Assembly: GCF_964340395.1 (NCBI RefSeq)
Contig: NC_135550.1
Coordinates: forward strand, 25,968,676 to 26,032,675
Reading direction: 5' to 3'
Length of the DNA: 64,000 nucleotides
Source of the DNA: Glandiceps talaboti
Taxonomy: Eukaryota > Hemichordata > Enteropneusta > Spengelidae
Shown here: in pieces, positions 23,962-37,239 of the stretch
Layout of the letters: every line of letters begins with the position of its first letter
Numbering within the stretch: position 1 is the first letter of the stretch
Translations under genes and position numbers: made by a program
Notes under the pieces: model-generated
The model's input: the letters and a program-made list of their open reading frames with translations, nothing else
What the model was told of the DNA's origin: nothing
Database searches by the model: none

Positions 23962-25446
23962 AAGATGGAATGACCAAAAATTAGATACATGTACCTACTA
24001 ACATCTACAGGGTTCAAAATATGGTTGCTGGAGTATTCTACTAATTTGAATTTGACATTGGACTAAGTCACAATATTTGGAATTGTATGTTCAGCTGGAG
24101 GACATTAAATTATATCATCCCTCAGAACATGATTCAAGTGATGGAAGTGTGCAAGAAAGAAGGTACATTGTAATGAGATGATGGACAAACCAAACTTTTT
24201 CAACATCTGTGATTTGGGACTAGCTGAGATCCAGTGCTTAAATTTGTGTATTTCAGTCTTACCATATTTTCAGTGTGCATTGTTCACTATGTATTATAAA
24301 CCCAATGTTTGAATATTGGTGTTTTGCAGTGTAATTTGTTTTTGAAATACAATAATTTGGAAATTAAATTTGCCCAAAGAAGCAACAATATTGTTTTGCC
24401 AACATATTGTATCACCCGTGTATTTTTTTTTGAAGCGATGTTACTCAAAATCACTAAGTGAGAACTGTATGAAGTGTGTTGTTGTTCTAGTGTGACCCAA
24501 CATGTTCTCAAAGACACTTTTTTGTGGGTATGTCATTCATTCCCAGACAGGTTAATGATATTTGACCCCTGACCTGCAAACAGTTCTACCCCATCACATC
24601 ATACCTTGCCAACATAAAAATGATGCTTGTCTTTAGAATTATTTTAGTCTATTTATATATTATCTTTGCTATTTTGAATTGAAAGAATGACATAAAGAAA
24701 GGATTTAAGTATGAATTTACGAAAGTGTTGAAACAACATTCGAACATTTGTAAACAATTTTTAAAGAAAAGGGGAAATTGTCACAAGTAAAATTGTGCAT
24801 TTTGATAAAAATAAGAAAATTCAAAACACTTGTGGCCCAGACTATATCATAACTCTGTCTATATCATGTCAAGCTAGCTTACTGCAAACAAAGTCTATGA
24901 AAAATCGAAGATGTTGAGAAAGAATGAACAAGATGTCTGCCATCTTCAGTGTGTAGAGGTAAATGGTATTCATACGTGATGCCATAGTTGTGTGTTGTTA
25001 AAACGGAACTTGGTGCCACTTACCTGTTGTGTTGTCAGAAATGTGCCAACTCCACCTCATTGCAGTTATGTATGTCACATACCCATGTATTGTACATAGT
25101 ATATCCAAGTAGAGAAAACTACTTCAGTGGTGTTAAATGTAAGATTTTGCACTGCAGGACCAGTGAAGGCCCCTTGTAGATGTGGCCATAACACCTTATA
25201 ACTCTACTGAGCTGTACTGTCGTGAAAGGGTAACAACTTGGCATCAAAACTTGTTACTCATTAATTTCCTATGGGTTGACCGACAGGTGAATAATTGTTT
25301 ATTGAAAAAACAAGTAGTACCTCACGTAGACACAGAAATTGCATGCTGGGAAGTAACTAAACCACAGGCAAGCAGTGTGTGTGTGTTACAAATTGACTTA
25401 GACATACAAACAATACTTCAGGTTTATATACGACAGTTGTGAAACC
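23962..25446 (+). other. Spacer between the two COX8-like genes
   Basis: Holds the 3' UTR of copy A and presumably the promoter of copy B. ATTAAA hexamers at 24108-24113 and 24363-24368 are possible polyadenylation signals. A weak YY1-like core (TGCCATCTT) lies near 24938. No further ORF is supported. Confidence 0.6.
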
Positions 25447-25563
25447 ATGGGGCTTGGACGTATCTTATTGACCCGATCTCTCAATCTGGTGAGACAACAG
25501 ACCCAAATTACGGCAAGAAGGCAGATACAAGGGGGGCCTGCCCAATATACTGTTACTCCAATG
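25447..25563 (+). CDS. COX8-like subunit, copy B, exon 1 (mitochondrial presequence)
   Basis: Start context ACCATGG is optimal. The exon is 117 nt (39 codons), exactly the length of copy A exon 1, and ends CCAATG|GTAAGT at the same alignment position. The residues MGLGRILLTRSLNLVRQQTQ are Arg-rich with no acidic residue. RRQIQGGPAQYTVT aligns to RRTVMGGPPQQKVT of copy A, so the RR..xGGPxQ block around the likely processing site is conserved. Exon 2 joins in phase 0 to give 77 residues. Confidence 0.83.
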
Positions 25564-26251
25564 GTAAGTATTTTTGTGTATACAAAAACGTGGAAACGAG
25601 TTTGCATTCACATGATAACTTTTCACTTTATTTGTCATTGATTCAATTATCGTTAATGTTCGTGTCAATAGATATACAAGTTATCTAACTTGGCTTTATT
25701 TCAAGGCCCTGAACATGTTTGAAGCAGCCATATTGAATTTGCATTGACTCTTGCCCTTCAGGGAACTCTGTCACAAGTCATATATATAGTTACTCTTTAA
25801 CTCCTGCAATAATCCCAACAAACTTTGCAAATGTTAAATATTAACTTTAACTAGGAAAAAAAAAGATTGATCAGTCACTTCTACATGCATGTGCTTGAAA
25901 TGAGTCACTTCATCTGTAGTAGCTATGTTATTCATTAATTAATAGCCTAACAATTTATTATATATGAGAGTTTTCAGAGAACAGAGAGGCATTTATTCAC
26001 CATCGTTTGATATGCAAATAAAGCTAGACTAATTACACCCTTGTCATCTGTATATGGATACAACCTACTAAATCATTTTGATATATTTTACAGACATTAT
26101 TTTATGTCAGGGTTATTTCATGATCTTAAAAAGTAAATATTTTGTCATAATTGTTAATTTGCAATCTGTCACCATGGTAATTATTCAGCCATTGTAGTTT
26201 TTGATAAAAGACGGTTGTGGACATAGATTGATTTATAGGAAAAGAATCTTT

Positions 26252-26703
26252 GTACATACATACATACATACATACATACATACATACATACATACATACA
26301 TACATACATACATACATACATACATACATACATACATACACACATACATACACACACACACACACACATACATACATACATACATACATACATACATACA
26401 TACATACATACATACACACACATACACACATACATACATACATACATACATACATACACACACACATACACACATACATACATACATACATACATACATA
26501 CATACATACACACACACACATACACACATACATACATACATACATACATACATACATACACACACATACACACACACATACATACATACATACATACATA
26601 CATACATACATACATACATACACACACACACATACACACACATACATACATACATACATACATACATACATACACACATACATACATACATACATACATA
26701 CAT

Positions 26704-26742
<39 letters not shown>

Positions 26743-26806
26743 CATACATACATACATACATACATACATACATACATACATACATACATACATACATACA
26801 TACATA
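26252..26806. repeat. (TACA)n/(CA)n compound microsatellite, about 555 bp
   Basis: Long runs of CATA alternate with short CACA runs. The array is open in several frames and gives spurious 185-231 residue Tyr/Cys/Met/Val or Thr/His/Ile ORFs. It is not coding. Confidence 0.98.
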
Positions 26807-27150
26807 ATATACATATGACATGTATGGACATACTATTTGTTTGGACTTTTGTTGTCAATTTTTAGTCTACATTTTTCAACCAGACACAAGTATTTGCATT
26901 TTTTCTTATCTCAAAGTAAATAATTTATCAATTGAATTACTTTTGCATTTTGCCACATTCACTTTTAACAATGGCACAAATATTGAAAGGGGGAACAATA
27001 CCATCACGACATGATTGCATTCTGAAATGAATTATTAACAGTGAAATTCGGGCATCTTTTGTAGTTGTATAATACCTTGTAGAAGGCAAATTTATGTAAT
27101 TTAACACAACTATATCATTTGAGTAGTCTATAGTTTAGGTGGTACTTGAG

Positions 27151-27390
27151 TTCAGCTATTGTTTGCCGAGGAGTCCACAGATAAGAAAGCACAGCTCAGC
27201 TATTGTTTGCCAAGGACGCCATAGATACGAAAGTAGAGTTCAGCTATTGTTTGCTGAGGAGTCCACAGATAAGAAAGTTGGGAGTCTAGTAATTGTTAGT
27301 TGAAGAGTCCATAGTTGTTGGCTGAGGAGTCTTCAAAGAAGAAAGGATAGTTTAGTTGTCAGCTGGGGAGTCCACAAATAAGAAAGTTGA
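27151..27390. repeat. Degenerate 44-bp minisatellite, about five copies
   Basis: Units carry TTCAGCTATTGTTTGCCGAG followed by GAGTCCACAGATAAGAAAG. They start near 27151, 27196 and 27239, with more eroded copies to 27390. Confidence 0.85.
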
Positions 27391-29008
27391 AACTAGCATT
27401 GTTAGCTTGGAATCAATTGATAATGTAATATTATGATATATATTTTATGCAAGATTATGGTTTTTTTGAGCTAGAGAAAAGTGAGTCACTCCATAATGCT
27501 TCCATTAAAAAGAAATGGTCCCGGAGGCAGAAATGGTGTTATTGGAATCCTGTGACAGGATCTACATCTTATATGAGAAAGAAAGTGCCATATTTTTTAG
27601 ACGTACAGTCAGTTGTGGTTCTTCACTGACTCTTATATAGTCTGTTGGCAAGAGTACAAAAAATTGAATTGTATGCTTGATTGCTGAAATGTTATCTGTG
27701 AAATACAAGTTCATGTACATGTAATGATCTTCACTAGCTTTTCACACTTAATAAGACCTAATAAAAATAAATAGTGTGGTTCCAATTACACTCAATTTTA
27801 AAATAGGTGGGGTAGGTAGATTTTTTATTTTATTTTGTATATATATTTTTTTTCATGTGTGAGTGTCTAGTTCAGGTTTTTCATTGTATTCCAAATGGTC
27901 TCCGTGTTGTTTAATTCTTCCTATCAGGTATACAGCCATTACAGATTGGAAGAACATTTTGTCTTTTTAAGTTGATGTCAGTTTCCACATCCACTATTTC
28001 TTGTGAAACTTCACAAATTTTGCGATTTTATTATTTTTTTCTCAAATACATAAAAAACATTGAGTGAAAAACTAGGTGGGGTCGGGTAACCAGAACCAAA
28101 CAGTTATTTTTTTTTAGGCCTGACCTCAGCTTACCATAGTCCCTCGCATACATACAACTTTTACACCATTGAATGGTGATATACATGTATATTTTAAAAG
28201 TAGGACTTTGCCCCAACTCTTTAAAAAAATGTATTTTGCCTCTTTATATAGCACTGATGTTTATTTTGTAAATTATATACAGTACTTTGAAATGATTGAG
28301 AAAGGAACCAAGAATTGCCTTCACTCTTACAACCATTTCTACAAACTCCTGGCAATATCATATTTCTGAATATGAGTAAAAGAGCACCTTAAATGCCACC
28401 AGGCAAATCCTGATCGGATTGATTCTGTGTTTATTCCTATCTCCTGGGAAACACCAAGTATCATGATATTTCCTGCCCCATATGACCTATCCTGTTAAAT
28501 AATGCAAAATCAATATCAGTTTACATCATACTCATAAATACATGAAATAACAGCCAGCAGGCTGCTAAAAATGAAATATAGTAATATAATTGTTGGTTGA
28601 ATAGTACAGACATGATCATCTGCTACCATACATGGACAACTCATTCTATCTTGGCTTATGACTACATGGTGAAAATAGGAAAATAGACTGTAAATTTTGT
28701 CAGGTTGTTTAGCTTTACTTGTGACTTTTTGGTTACATTATGGTCAAAATGCAACTGACACAAAACCAAGTGTGGATATCTCATCTACTAACATATTAAC
28801 AATAAAATTGACAATTATACTAGACATAATCCTGGTCTTTGTTGTAACCTGTATGTAATTACTCTGCCATCTCATCTCTCTGTCTCACAATAGTAAATAT
28901 GTGTACATGTATTTCATATTTGACTATTCCACCATCTTGACTGATGACTTTGGTCAGTTGTTTTGTAAACGAACAATGCCATGGCCATTCCATAAACAAA
29001 CTGTACAG

Positions 29009-29009
<1 letters not shown>

Positions 29010-29087
<78 letters not shown>
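29010..29087. repeat. (AT)n microsatellite, 78 bp
   Basis: An uninterrupted AT dinucleotide run. It is self-complementary and prone to slippage. Confidence 0.98.
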
Positions 29088-29088
<1 letters not shown>

Positions 29089-29301
29089 CCAGGTATATAC
29101 ATGTAGTACTGTTCTGTTCTCCATCTAAAATCTGTTCAGCCAGACTTTTCGTCCTTCTTTACTTAATTCTTTAGTTAATTTTCTTCAACCAATGGTTCTG
29201 CTGAGATCATCCTCATCTGTAAACAGACTGATGTATGAATGATGCATCTTAAATTTTTTGACAAATCTTATTTTTTGCCTCTCTTTTTTTTGTTCATACA
29301 G

Positions 29302-29418
29302 GATAATACTATAGCTTTCATAGTAACGTTCTTTGGTACCTGTGCCGTTCCTGGTTATATACTGGCTAATCTAGACTCCTATCGACAACTACCTGACACC
29401 TCCCCAATTGAAGAGTGA
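29302..29418 (+). CDS. COX8-like subunit, copy B, exon 2 (membrane span, variant motif)
   Basis: Acceptor TTCATACAG|GATAAT; 38 codons and TGA. DNTIAFIVTFFGTCAVPGYI aligns with ENIIAFTVLFFGVMTVPGWV of copy A. The motif reads PGYILANLDSYR. The family Trp is Tyr and the His is Asn, while Pro-Gly, Leu, Asp and Tyr-Arg stay. The C-terminus is three residues longer (LPDTSPIEE). AATAAA at 29644-29649 is a good polyadenylation signal about 225 nt downstream. A diverged, perhaps tissue- or stage-specific isoform is likely, by analogy with vertebrate COX8 isoforms (inference). Confidence 0.83.
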   Translation, partial: DNTIAFIVTFFGTCAVPGYILANLDSYRQLPDTSPIEE

Positions 29419-29643
29419 TGATTGACAGATGTGATTGACATTACACACGGTAGTGGTTGTTAGGTTGTGGTACATGGTTGCTATCAAATGATGATTGGAA
29501 TAAATGAAGAAACTGTTCAACAACAAAATATGAACTACATGTATAGCCAACTTCTTATCAAGTTCTGACACACCAAAGTGTGCTTGCTGTGAACTGTAAT
29601 TTGTACGATAGTGTTACAAATCATTTATAGTCTTGTCCTGTGT

Positions 29644-29649
29644 AATAAA
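29644..29649 (+). terminator. Polyadenylation signal of COX8-like copy B
   Basis: AATAAA, about 225 nt after the stop codon, followed by GT/T-rich sequence (GTGTGTGTTTAG, TTGTTACTTTGGTTT) as expected downstream of a cleavage site. Confidence 0.65.
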
Positions 29650-30219
29650 GTGTGTGTTTAGTTTCTTGTTACTTTGGTTTATCTTCTCTGTGTGTTCTGC
29701 TGGACAGTGGTCCAATGATTGATATATATAATTCAAATTTGATAACATTGGCAAACTCTCAATAGTAAAATAGCTATGTTATATTGAATATTTCACACAC
29801 AAAAAAAAAAGATGAAAAAAATAAAAATAGCATCAATGGCATTGCAATACAACTGATTATACTTCAATTAATATACACTGTAGTATGAAAAATAATCATC
29901 ACCTAATGTATTAATTTCATTTGAACATTTTCCAAACTAGGCACCATAAGAATGGATTACTAACCATATTCCAAGATGATCAGCAAAGTGCTTTTTGACT
30001 TATAAAGTCCTTCACCCATGTGACTTGTGTTCATATAATAATTAGTATCTTCTCTTAATGTATCATGTAATTTATTACTGTAGATTCCACAGATTAACCC
30101 CTACTGTAATTATATTGATTGAGAAAATTAAGTTAATTCTCTTAGTCAAGGGGGACTGGGGTATATAATGTAATTCAATGAAATACCATCACAAAAGGCC
30201 CAGAGTCACCAAAACACAA

Positions 30220-30340
30220 TTGACCTCATTAGCATACTTGTAGTATGACTGGGTTTTTTCGGTTCGCAAACCCTCAACTAGACACCTGAAGTAACATCTA
30301 AACCAAATTCAAAGACAAGCAGTTTAGAGACAGACAGACT

Positions 30341-30410
<70 letters not shown>

Positions 30411-30460
30411 AATTTTCATGCCTGTAGCACTGCTGAACTGCAGTTCAGCTGTGCTAAAAT
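30220..30460. repeat. Dispersed-repeat 3' part with (GACA)n
   Basis: CAACTAGACACCTGAAGTAA and an (AGAC)n tract (30328-30410) are followed by GCACTGCTGAACTGCAGTTC and AGCTGTGCTAAAA. This is the same order of blocks as at 32340-32583, so it is a partial copy of that family. Confidence 0.7.
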
Positions 30461-31154
30461 TATTTCTCTCCACCAAAAAATGTATAGTACTAAGTACATT
30501 CATTTGACTATCCTGTAGTCATATTATGATCCAAGCAAAATTTCTAGATTTTAATCAAAGAGAAAAAAAAAGGGGGGTGCAAATGAGTTTGTCACTGATC
30601 AGAGATGTGTCTTAACCTTCAGCCTTAGGACAAAATCATTCATTATCCTCATCATAAAGGATTGTTGTAAGACAAAAAACTTTTATTGAACCCCTTTTTT
30701 CACAGGATTCAATTCTAAGATGAGTTGACACAAAAAGTTAATAATATAGAGTATTTTCACCATGATTTCATTTTTTGTAGATATCAGATTATAAATGAAA
30801 TAAGTTCTAGGAGAAGATAATGACACATACCAGTATTATACAAATGGTAAATGTATTTAAAATATACATCTAAAAATCCACCCTTTTATACTATTCAAAT
30901 ATCCTTGCACAGAATGACAACAAAAAATACTGCCAATGGCAATGCGCACAAATGAAATCAAATGTCTGACATACATATACAATGAGAGAAACATACCTCA
31001 AACATGAAACCACCCTATGGGATAATGGAACATCCCATGAACTTTGGCCAAGTGATTATGTAACATTATATAACCACACTTCATAGACTGGACTTCCCAC
31101 TGTATGTAAAGGACCGACTATTTTGATTAAAAAAAATACCGCCAATGGCATTGT

Positions 31155-32427
31155 AGCACAACTGTACAGTTTCTAAAAATGTTTATCCATATGATAGTCC
31201 ATGCTAACAATAAGTGGTCATTTGTTGAATGACTATCCAGTTACCTATCGAACCATGTTGCTATCTTTATGATATATGCTATCATTTGGCTGTTGCTATG
31301 GGCGTGGTCATGTTGTTAGATATATTTGCATACATGTTTGTATGTTTTTGTTCACTTATGAATTCCTGATATTATCTTTGCAATATACGTGATTATTTGG
31401 CTGTTGCTATGGGCGTGGTCTTGTTGCTAGGCATATCTACATATATTTTTTGAATGTTTATTCAATTGTCTATTAATCCCTGTTGTTATCTTTGCAATAT
31501 ATGTGATCATTTGGCTGTTGCTATGGGCGTGGTCTTGTTGCTAGGCACATTTGCATACATTTTTTGAATGTTTATTCATTTGTCTTTCTATTCATGTTGT
31601 TATCTTTGCAATATACGTGATTATTTGGCTGTTGCTATGGGCGTGGTCTTTTTGCTAGGCAAATTTGCATACATTTTTGGAATGTTTGTTCAATTGTCTA
31701 TTAATCCCTGTTTTTATCTTTGTGAAATACACGACAGTTTGGCTGTTGCTATGGGCATGGTCATGGTTGCTAGGGTATTTGCTTACATTTTTTGAATGTT
31801 TACTCATTTGCCTACCAGATGATGTTATTTGACCAAATATACTGCCATTTGGTCGTTGCTAAGGGTGTGGTCATGGTCGCTAGGGCCAATTTTCAAAATG
31901 TTTTAAAGAAAATCTGCATAATAACACTTTCAGAAACATCTCACCAAGTTTCAGACTCGGTGACCAAGTACTTTTTGAGATATAAGTTTTTGACCAAAAA
32001 TGAACATTTTTACATCTAATTTGCATATCACTCATGGAATCATTGTATGCTTAATATTTCTTCGTCCATACATCCCTACATACATTCCCATCAAATTTCA
32101 GCCCAATCTGCTCAGTACTTTTGGAATTATAGATTTTTAACCAAAAAGACACATTTTTAGCCCTAATTTGCATATCACTGATGGAATCATCATGTCATGA
32201 ACAAATCTTACTTTACACCCCATAAGAATGTTCCCACCAAATTTCGCACCAATCTGCCCAGTAGTTTCTGAGTTTAAGTTTTTTGACCAAAAATAACATT
32301 TTTTGACCCAAATCATACACCTGTGATGCGATCATTTTGATATGAACAATCTCCCAACTAGACACCCAAGGTAATGGACCCACCAAATATCATGGCAATC
32401 GGTTCAGCGGTTTTTGACTTTAAGTTG

Positions 32428-32505
<78 letters not shown>

Positions 32506-32578
32506 CACAGACAGACAGACAGACAGACAGACGCCGGGCAATCCCTACAGCACTACTGAACCTCAGTTCAGTTGTGCT
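31155..32578. mobile_element. Composite inverted-terminus repeat element, about 1.4 kb
   Basis: Starts near AGCACAACTG (31155-31164) and ends near CAGTTGTGCT (32569-32578), its exact inverse. The left half is a tandem array of about six units of roughly 110-120 bp, each with TTTGGCTGTTGCTATGGGCG and TGGTC..GTTGCTAGG. The right half has three diverged ATTTGCATATCAC / CCAAATTTC / CAATCTGC blocks. Next come GGCAATCGGTTCAGCGGTTT, (CA)n, (GACA)n and GCCGGGCAATCCCTACAGCA. No transposase ORF is present. Sequence similarity extends a little beyond the left repeat in the copy at 2170-2450, so the true terminus may lie outside. Confidence 0.65.
31240..31880. repeat. Tandem array of about six 110-120 bp units
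   Basis: Every unit carries TTATCTTTGCAATATACGTG, TTTGGCTGTTGCTATGGGCG, TGGTC and GCTAGGCA, then TTTGCATACATTTTT and GAATGTTTATTCA. It is internal to the composite element. Divergence is greatest in the last unit (about 31790-31880). Confidence 0.85.
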
Positions 32579-32639
32579 AAAAATCACTCTTTTGGATGTA
32601 ATTTAAAAAGCACTGATCAGATTGTTTTTATTTGAATAA

Positions 32640-32718
32640 TTTTTCATCCAGACTCCCAAAGTAATGTCTCCAACAAATCTCAAGGCAATCGGTCAGGCTT
32701 TTTTGACTTTAAGTTGTT

Positions 32719-32751
<33 letters not shown>

Positions 32752-32804
32752 TTTGTGATGTCTATAACCCTACTGAACTACATTAGTGTTCAGTTGTGCT
32801 AAAA
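32640..32804. repeat. Truncated second copy of the 3' module
   Basis: CCAGACTCCCAAAGTAATGT, CAAGGCAATCGGTCAGGC, TTTTTGACTTTAAGTTGTTT, (CA)n (32723-32750) and GTTCAGTTGTGCTAAAA repeat the block order of 32350-32583. Confidence 0.75.
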
Positions 32805-35749
32805 CAGCTCGACACATGACATATCACACACAATCATTACTGTGATACAGCAATTTTTATTGCAAAGTTTTATTTGTGTGCCAAAATACATGAAAAGGTG
32901 CTCATACATTTTTTGTAAATTATATGTACAAGATAAACAGAAATGATTTATGAGTTTGCTTTGATGAGCAGTTACCGTGGTAATGAAATGTACATCAGAT
33001 ACTAAAAGTGACAAAGTCTGTTCCCATAGTTTTCAGAGCTTAAGTTTGTTTCATGTTAAAGTAGTAGTTATCAAGAAATTCCCAAAATAACAGCCAAGTC
33101 TAAATTATCAAGCCTATTTTTTAGAATAAATAAAAGGAAAGGTCATGTCAGACTTATTTCTGCCTTCAGTACACTTGTACCGAGTACTGATTACTGCCAT
33201 CAACTTACAAAATGATTTTGGGTGATAAGATAACAAGTAACTTACTCAACTTTGAAATTTTGTAAAGGAGCTATACTACACTTGGCATGTGTTCAGCCAT
33301 TTTGGAGATTTCTTGCTAGGGTTTATGGGAAAACCTCATGAGATGACATCACATTTACCATAATCTGTTTGTCTTGACAGAATACACCTCTAACATACAG
33401 AGTCAACTAAAGTGATCGAGTCTCTCTGGGCATATATGTATCATGCTAACATGCTCAGTTGATTCTGATTTGCTTCTTTCATTCAGGTATATTTTAGTGT
33501 GTCTAATATGTCAGTACATTTTGCACACTGACTACGCAGAAAAATTAAGGGCCAGAGTTACAGACTATGTGACTTACAGAATCAAGATATACTAACAAAG
33601 TAATTGCTCAGTTGACAACTTAATAGTCTGTAGAATACAAATCATGCCACCCTATCAGCCACTACTCAAAAGGCCAATCAAGGGCAGTGCATCATGATGT
33701 ATCTTACAGGCTAGTGACAATTTGAAAGGCAATAATTCTGATACTTTCCAAACAGTAGTATTACTTGATAAGACTTATCTTCATACACATTTCCCATGAT
33801 AATATTTTGTGTCCATGGTGGGTTCACTTGTCACTGATCAGAAAGAGATTTGTCTTCACCCTTTCACCCTCAGGACACAACACATTATCATGTACCGGTA
33901 CTCTGTATTTTCATATTTCAACAAAGAAAACCACACATCATATCAACATTTTATCTTGCAAAAAACACAAACAATAAATAAAGTGTTTGACACTGTAGCA
34001 TTATCCAAGTATATACACATCAATCCCCACTGAAAGTAATCCAGTTTCTAATATTTTTACATAAAATAAAATTACAGTAAGTTTACAATACATATTTACA
34101 AACTCAATAATTATACAATTTATAATAACAAAATCCCTGAATACAAGTGAAAAGGTGACTCTAAACAACAACATTAAAAGTGAGCCAATGTGGATCGCTA
34201 AATGCTCAATATCCCCAATTTACTAAATGACAGAAACATTTTGTAATTCTTATCTTTATACTCTTGAAATAAAATTATATTTCAAAAAAGTAATGAAGAG
34301 TTTGAAAACCCTAACTTTACAGAGGTCTGTATGAAACCTGCTTTCTTCTGTGCATATGTGTGTGTCTGTGTGCCTGTGAGGGGGTTGGTGGGTGGGGTTA
34401 CATCACTGCAAATGTAGACAAAATAGATGATTTTCAACTCAGATAATATTTTCCTTTAACAAAGTCTTAATTTGGTCTGCAGATTTGGCACCATATCCTA
34501 CACCCATAGCACATTTCAAATGATGTATATTTCTAAGTTCATTCAAACTTTCATACATCATCTTAGCACTTTATTACAGATATTATAATGGTACACCGTA
34601 CACGCCATGTTCATATGTTCATCCAGAAAGAGTTGCACACCCTGGGATATGTTTGACTGTAGTCCAACACCCCATCCCCCACCCCCCTTTGTTTGATTCA
34701 GAGAAACTTCAAGCAAAATAAGGGGTCTTATAATTACATTTGTGTGGCTTGTGGTGTCGAGACCCACTAGTGCCATGAAAAAAATTCTACACAAGGAGAT
34801 TGATTCAGAGATATTAGCTGAATACCAAGTCTGCTGGGTGAAGTTCAAGCAACGAGAAGAAGAAAAAATGTTGGTAACCTTTTCATGCCTTGTTTGCTTT
34901 TGTTTTATAACACATGATATGCATTCAGGTGCATTAAAACAAATGTACCAGTATCTACAAATACACTATGGTCCTGTACTAGTACAGATTGAACTCACAT
35001 ATTCAATATTTATAAACTAGGCTTGTTGGATGTAAATTTATACCCTCACTGAGTGACACACACATTTCACAGTCTTTGTAGCACCACAAATACTGATGTA
35101 AAGTAATCTATGCTAATTAAGACACCTGCCATAAAACGATGACTCATTTTATCTCTCGCTATCTAAGTGAATATCAACACATCTCACCCAATATAATTCA
35201 TCTTTTAAAACCACACTTTAGCCACAGTGGACAAAAAAACTGAAATCTTGTTTTTATCTGATAATACTGCCTTTTTGGTTTAAGATTTTTTTACAGTTTC
35301 ATTAGATTACAAAATGAACTTTCAAATTCCAACTGGTGTTTTAAAACATCTTTCCTGACATTAGAACTACCACAGTGATGGTGACTCTGCCAGTGCATGT
35401 CCAGTTTATGAAAATACAATATAAAGTATATTCCTACACATTAGATAAGCTATAAATATTTTAAACAAGAAATTATCACAGTAAATTTTACTTTCTTTTT
35501 TGAGCACAACAATCTCATTCTCGCAAACCAGAGCTATTATTTCTTCCGCTACACTTCAAAATCTCTTGGTGGCGCGTTTATAGACGGTGCCGTAAAAGAG
35601 ACCGTGGTTTGCGATGATGAGCAATCTCAATGCTGTCCGGTGTTACAAGAAAAGATACGAGATATCTTGCAACAATAATTGGTTCCAGGTGACATGACAG
35701 TATATGTACACAAAAAGAATTGCCCCTTTATTAGTTTGATTTCCTGGCC

Positions 35750-35960
35750 ATACTTGCGGGGACCATGCCCAAAATTAAAACAGTTGTTTGATGGGACAAG
35801 AAACATTATCTGCAGCACACATGTAGTCCGGCGATACTAGGGGAAGCAGTGCATTAAATTAAATCTAATGTTTGATGGTTCAAGATATGTAGCTGCTCCC
35901 GGCAACATAGTGGGGAGTATATGCCCTGAACAGTTGTTTGATGGGACAAGAAACGTAGCT
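35750..35960. repeat. Three diverged copies of an about 85-bp unit
   Basis: TTGTTTGATGGGACAAGAAA occurs at about 35783 and 35934, and a weaker TGTTTGATGGTTCAAGATA at about 35869, each within related context (GCAGC/GTAGCTG and GGGGA). Confidence 0.65.
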
Positions 35961-37239
35961 GTGCAGTCCACGTGTTCGTAAAGCTCTTTCCAATTTGACT
36001 ACAAATCATACCTATGTAAATTAAATTAAGTGATTATCACACAGTGTGCATTTAGTAATTAGATTTACACACAAAACCTGACACTTTCTACACCTTTTAT
36101 GTCAGCTGAAAAGTACAGCCATCAATCAAATTCACGTTAATTATTAAATTATATCATGAACACTGCAAGTACTGGTGCCTTGTCCATCTCAATACAATGT
36201 ACAGTGGTTATCAAGAGGGGCCCTAGATATCCACTGGGAATACACCTTTTTAGTCAGTGAATGGCCTGCTAACATTGAGTCTACCATCAAATTCCTACTA
36301 ATAGCAATCATCATGTATGAGTAGTAATATCAAAAGTTCAGAACATGGAATGAAGATAAAATATTGAATATTTATAAAGTCTACAATTTTCTGTTCGATA
36401 TAAATGGCCCCTCGTAACAATTGAAACCTCTTCAACATCATAACATTTACATTTGTATATTGACAATTTTTAATAATTAAATATTACGTCGATTTCTATA
36501 AAAGATTTAAACAAACGAGAGTTGAGTTAAATATTAATTAATGTATAGAAATACTACATTTACTTATATCTAAAGTGTTGTGTCCTCAGCAAATCATTAC
36601 TCACTGAAATGTCTATAAAATGTCACCATTAAGGAGATGATTTTTTTGACTTCCATTAGATGTTGAGTTTTTTAACAAAGATGTCTATTAGTATTCAGTC
36701 TCAATATGTGCTTTGCACTTTGAATGTAAATGACTAAATGTAGTGAGAATAAAGTGCTTTCAAACTGTCTATAAAAGATGTAAGTCATTAATTGAAATCT
36801 TCCACCACTGCAGACTGTAAATTCTCTCTGAAAGCACACATGTCTTAAAATGCTCTATCTAGCTAACAAATTTGATTTTTCAAGTGAATGCATTCTTGAG
36901 TGTATGTACACAGCGTAATATTGTTTTCAAAGTAAAAGAAGGACAAATTCATCAAATTTGGTGTTTTACAAAAGGTAGTCGTGAGTTGTAAAATTACTCA
37001 GTCGATGTCTTCAACATCTGTTCTGTAAAAGGATGTCAATCATTTTGCCAACGTTTGGATATGTCTTCTATACAAGGATATGAGTGTGAAATACTATAAA
37101 CACAATGTTAATGGATAAAATCCAATGTAAAAAACAATTATCTTTAAAAATTAGAATTTCAATTCACACAAAGTGAATCTTTCATACAAATCGCTATTCT
37201 TTCCTCATAAGTTTTATTTCCAATGACTATCTATTCTTG

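Larger units (their letters stand above)
25564..29301 (+). other. COX8-like copy B intron
   Basis: A 3.7-kb intron, twice as long as that of copy A and inflated by repeats. These are the TACA-type microsatellite (26252-26806), a 44-bp minisatellite (27151-27390) and an (AT)n tract (29010-29087). No exon-like sequence was recognised. Confidence 0.8.

Noticed and set aside
24988-25442. Two short plus-strand open frames just upstream of COX8-like copy B
   Set aside because: They show no similarity to known proteins and lie where the 3' UTR of copy A and the promoter or 5' UTR of copy B are expected.
26126-26858. Several 185-231 residue open frames of Tyr-Val-Cys-Met or His-Thr-Tyr-Ile repeats on both strands
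   Set aside because: They are translations of the TACA/CA microsatellite, open in several frames on both strands, and have no start context or splice support.
29010-29087. (AT)n tract as a possible functional cruciform or origin
   Set aside because: A simple dinucleotide run explains it; no flanking signals suggest function.
34558-34848. A 96-codon minus-strand open frame
   Set aside because: It includes a Gly/Trp low-complexity stretch from a C-rich plus-strand tract, and no family match was recognised. Considered as a possible further 3' exon of the SMP/C2 gene, but not supported.
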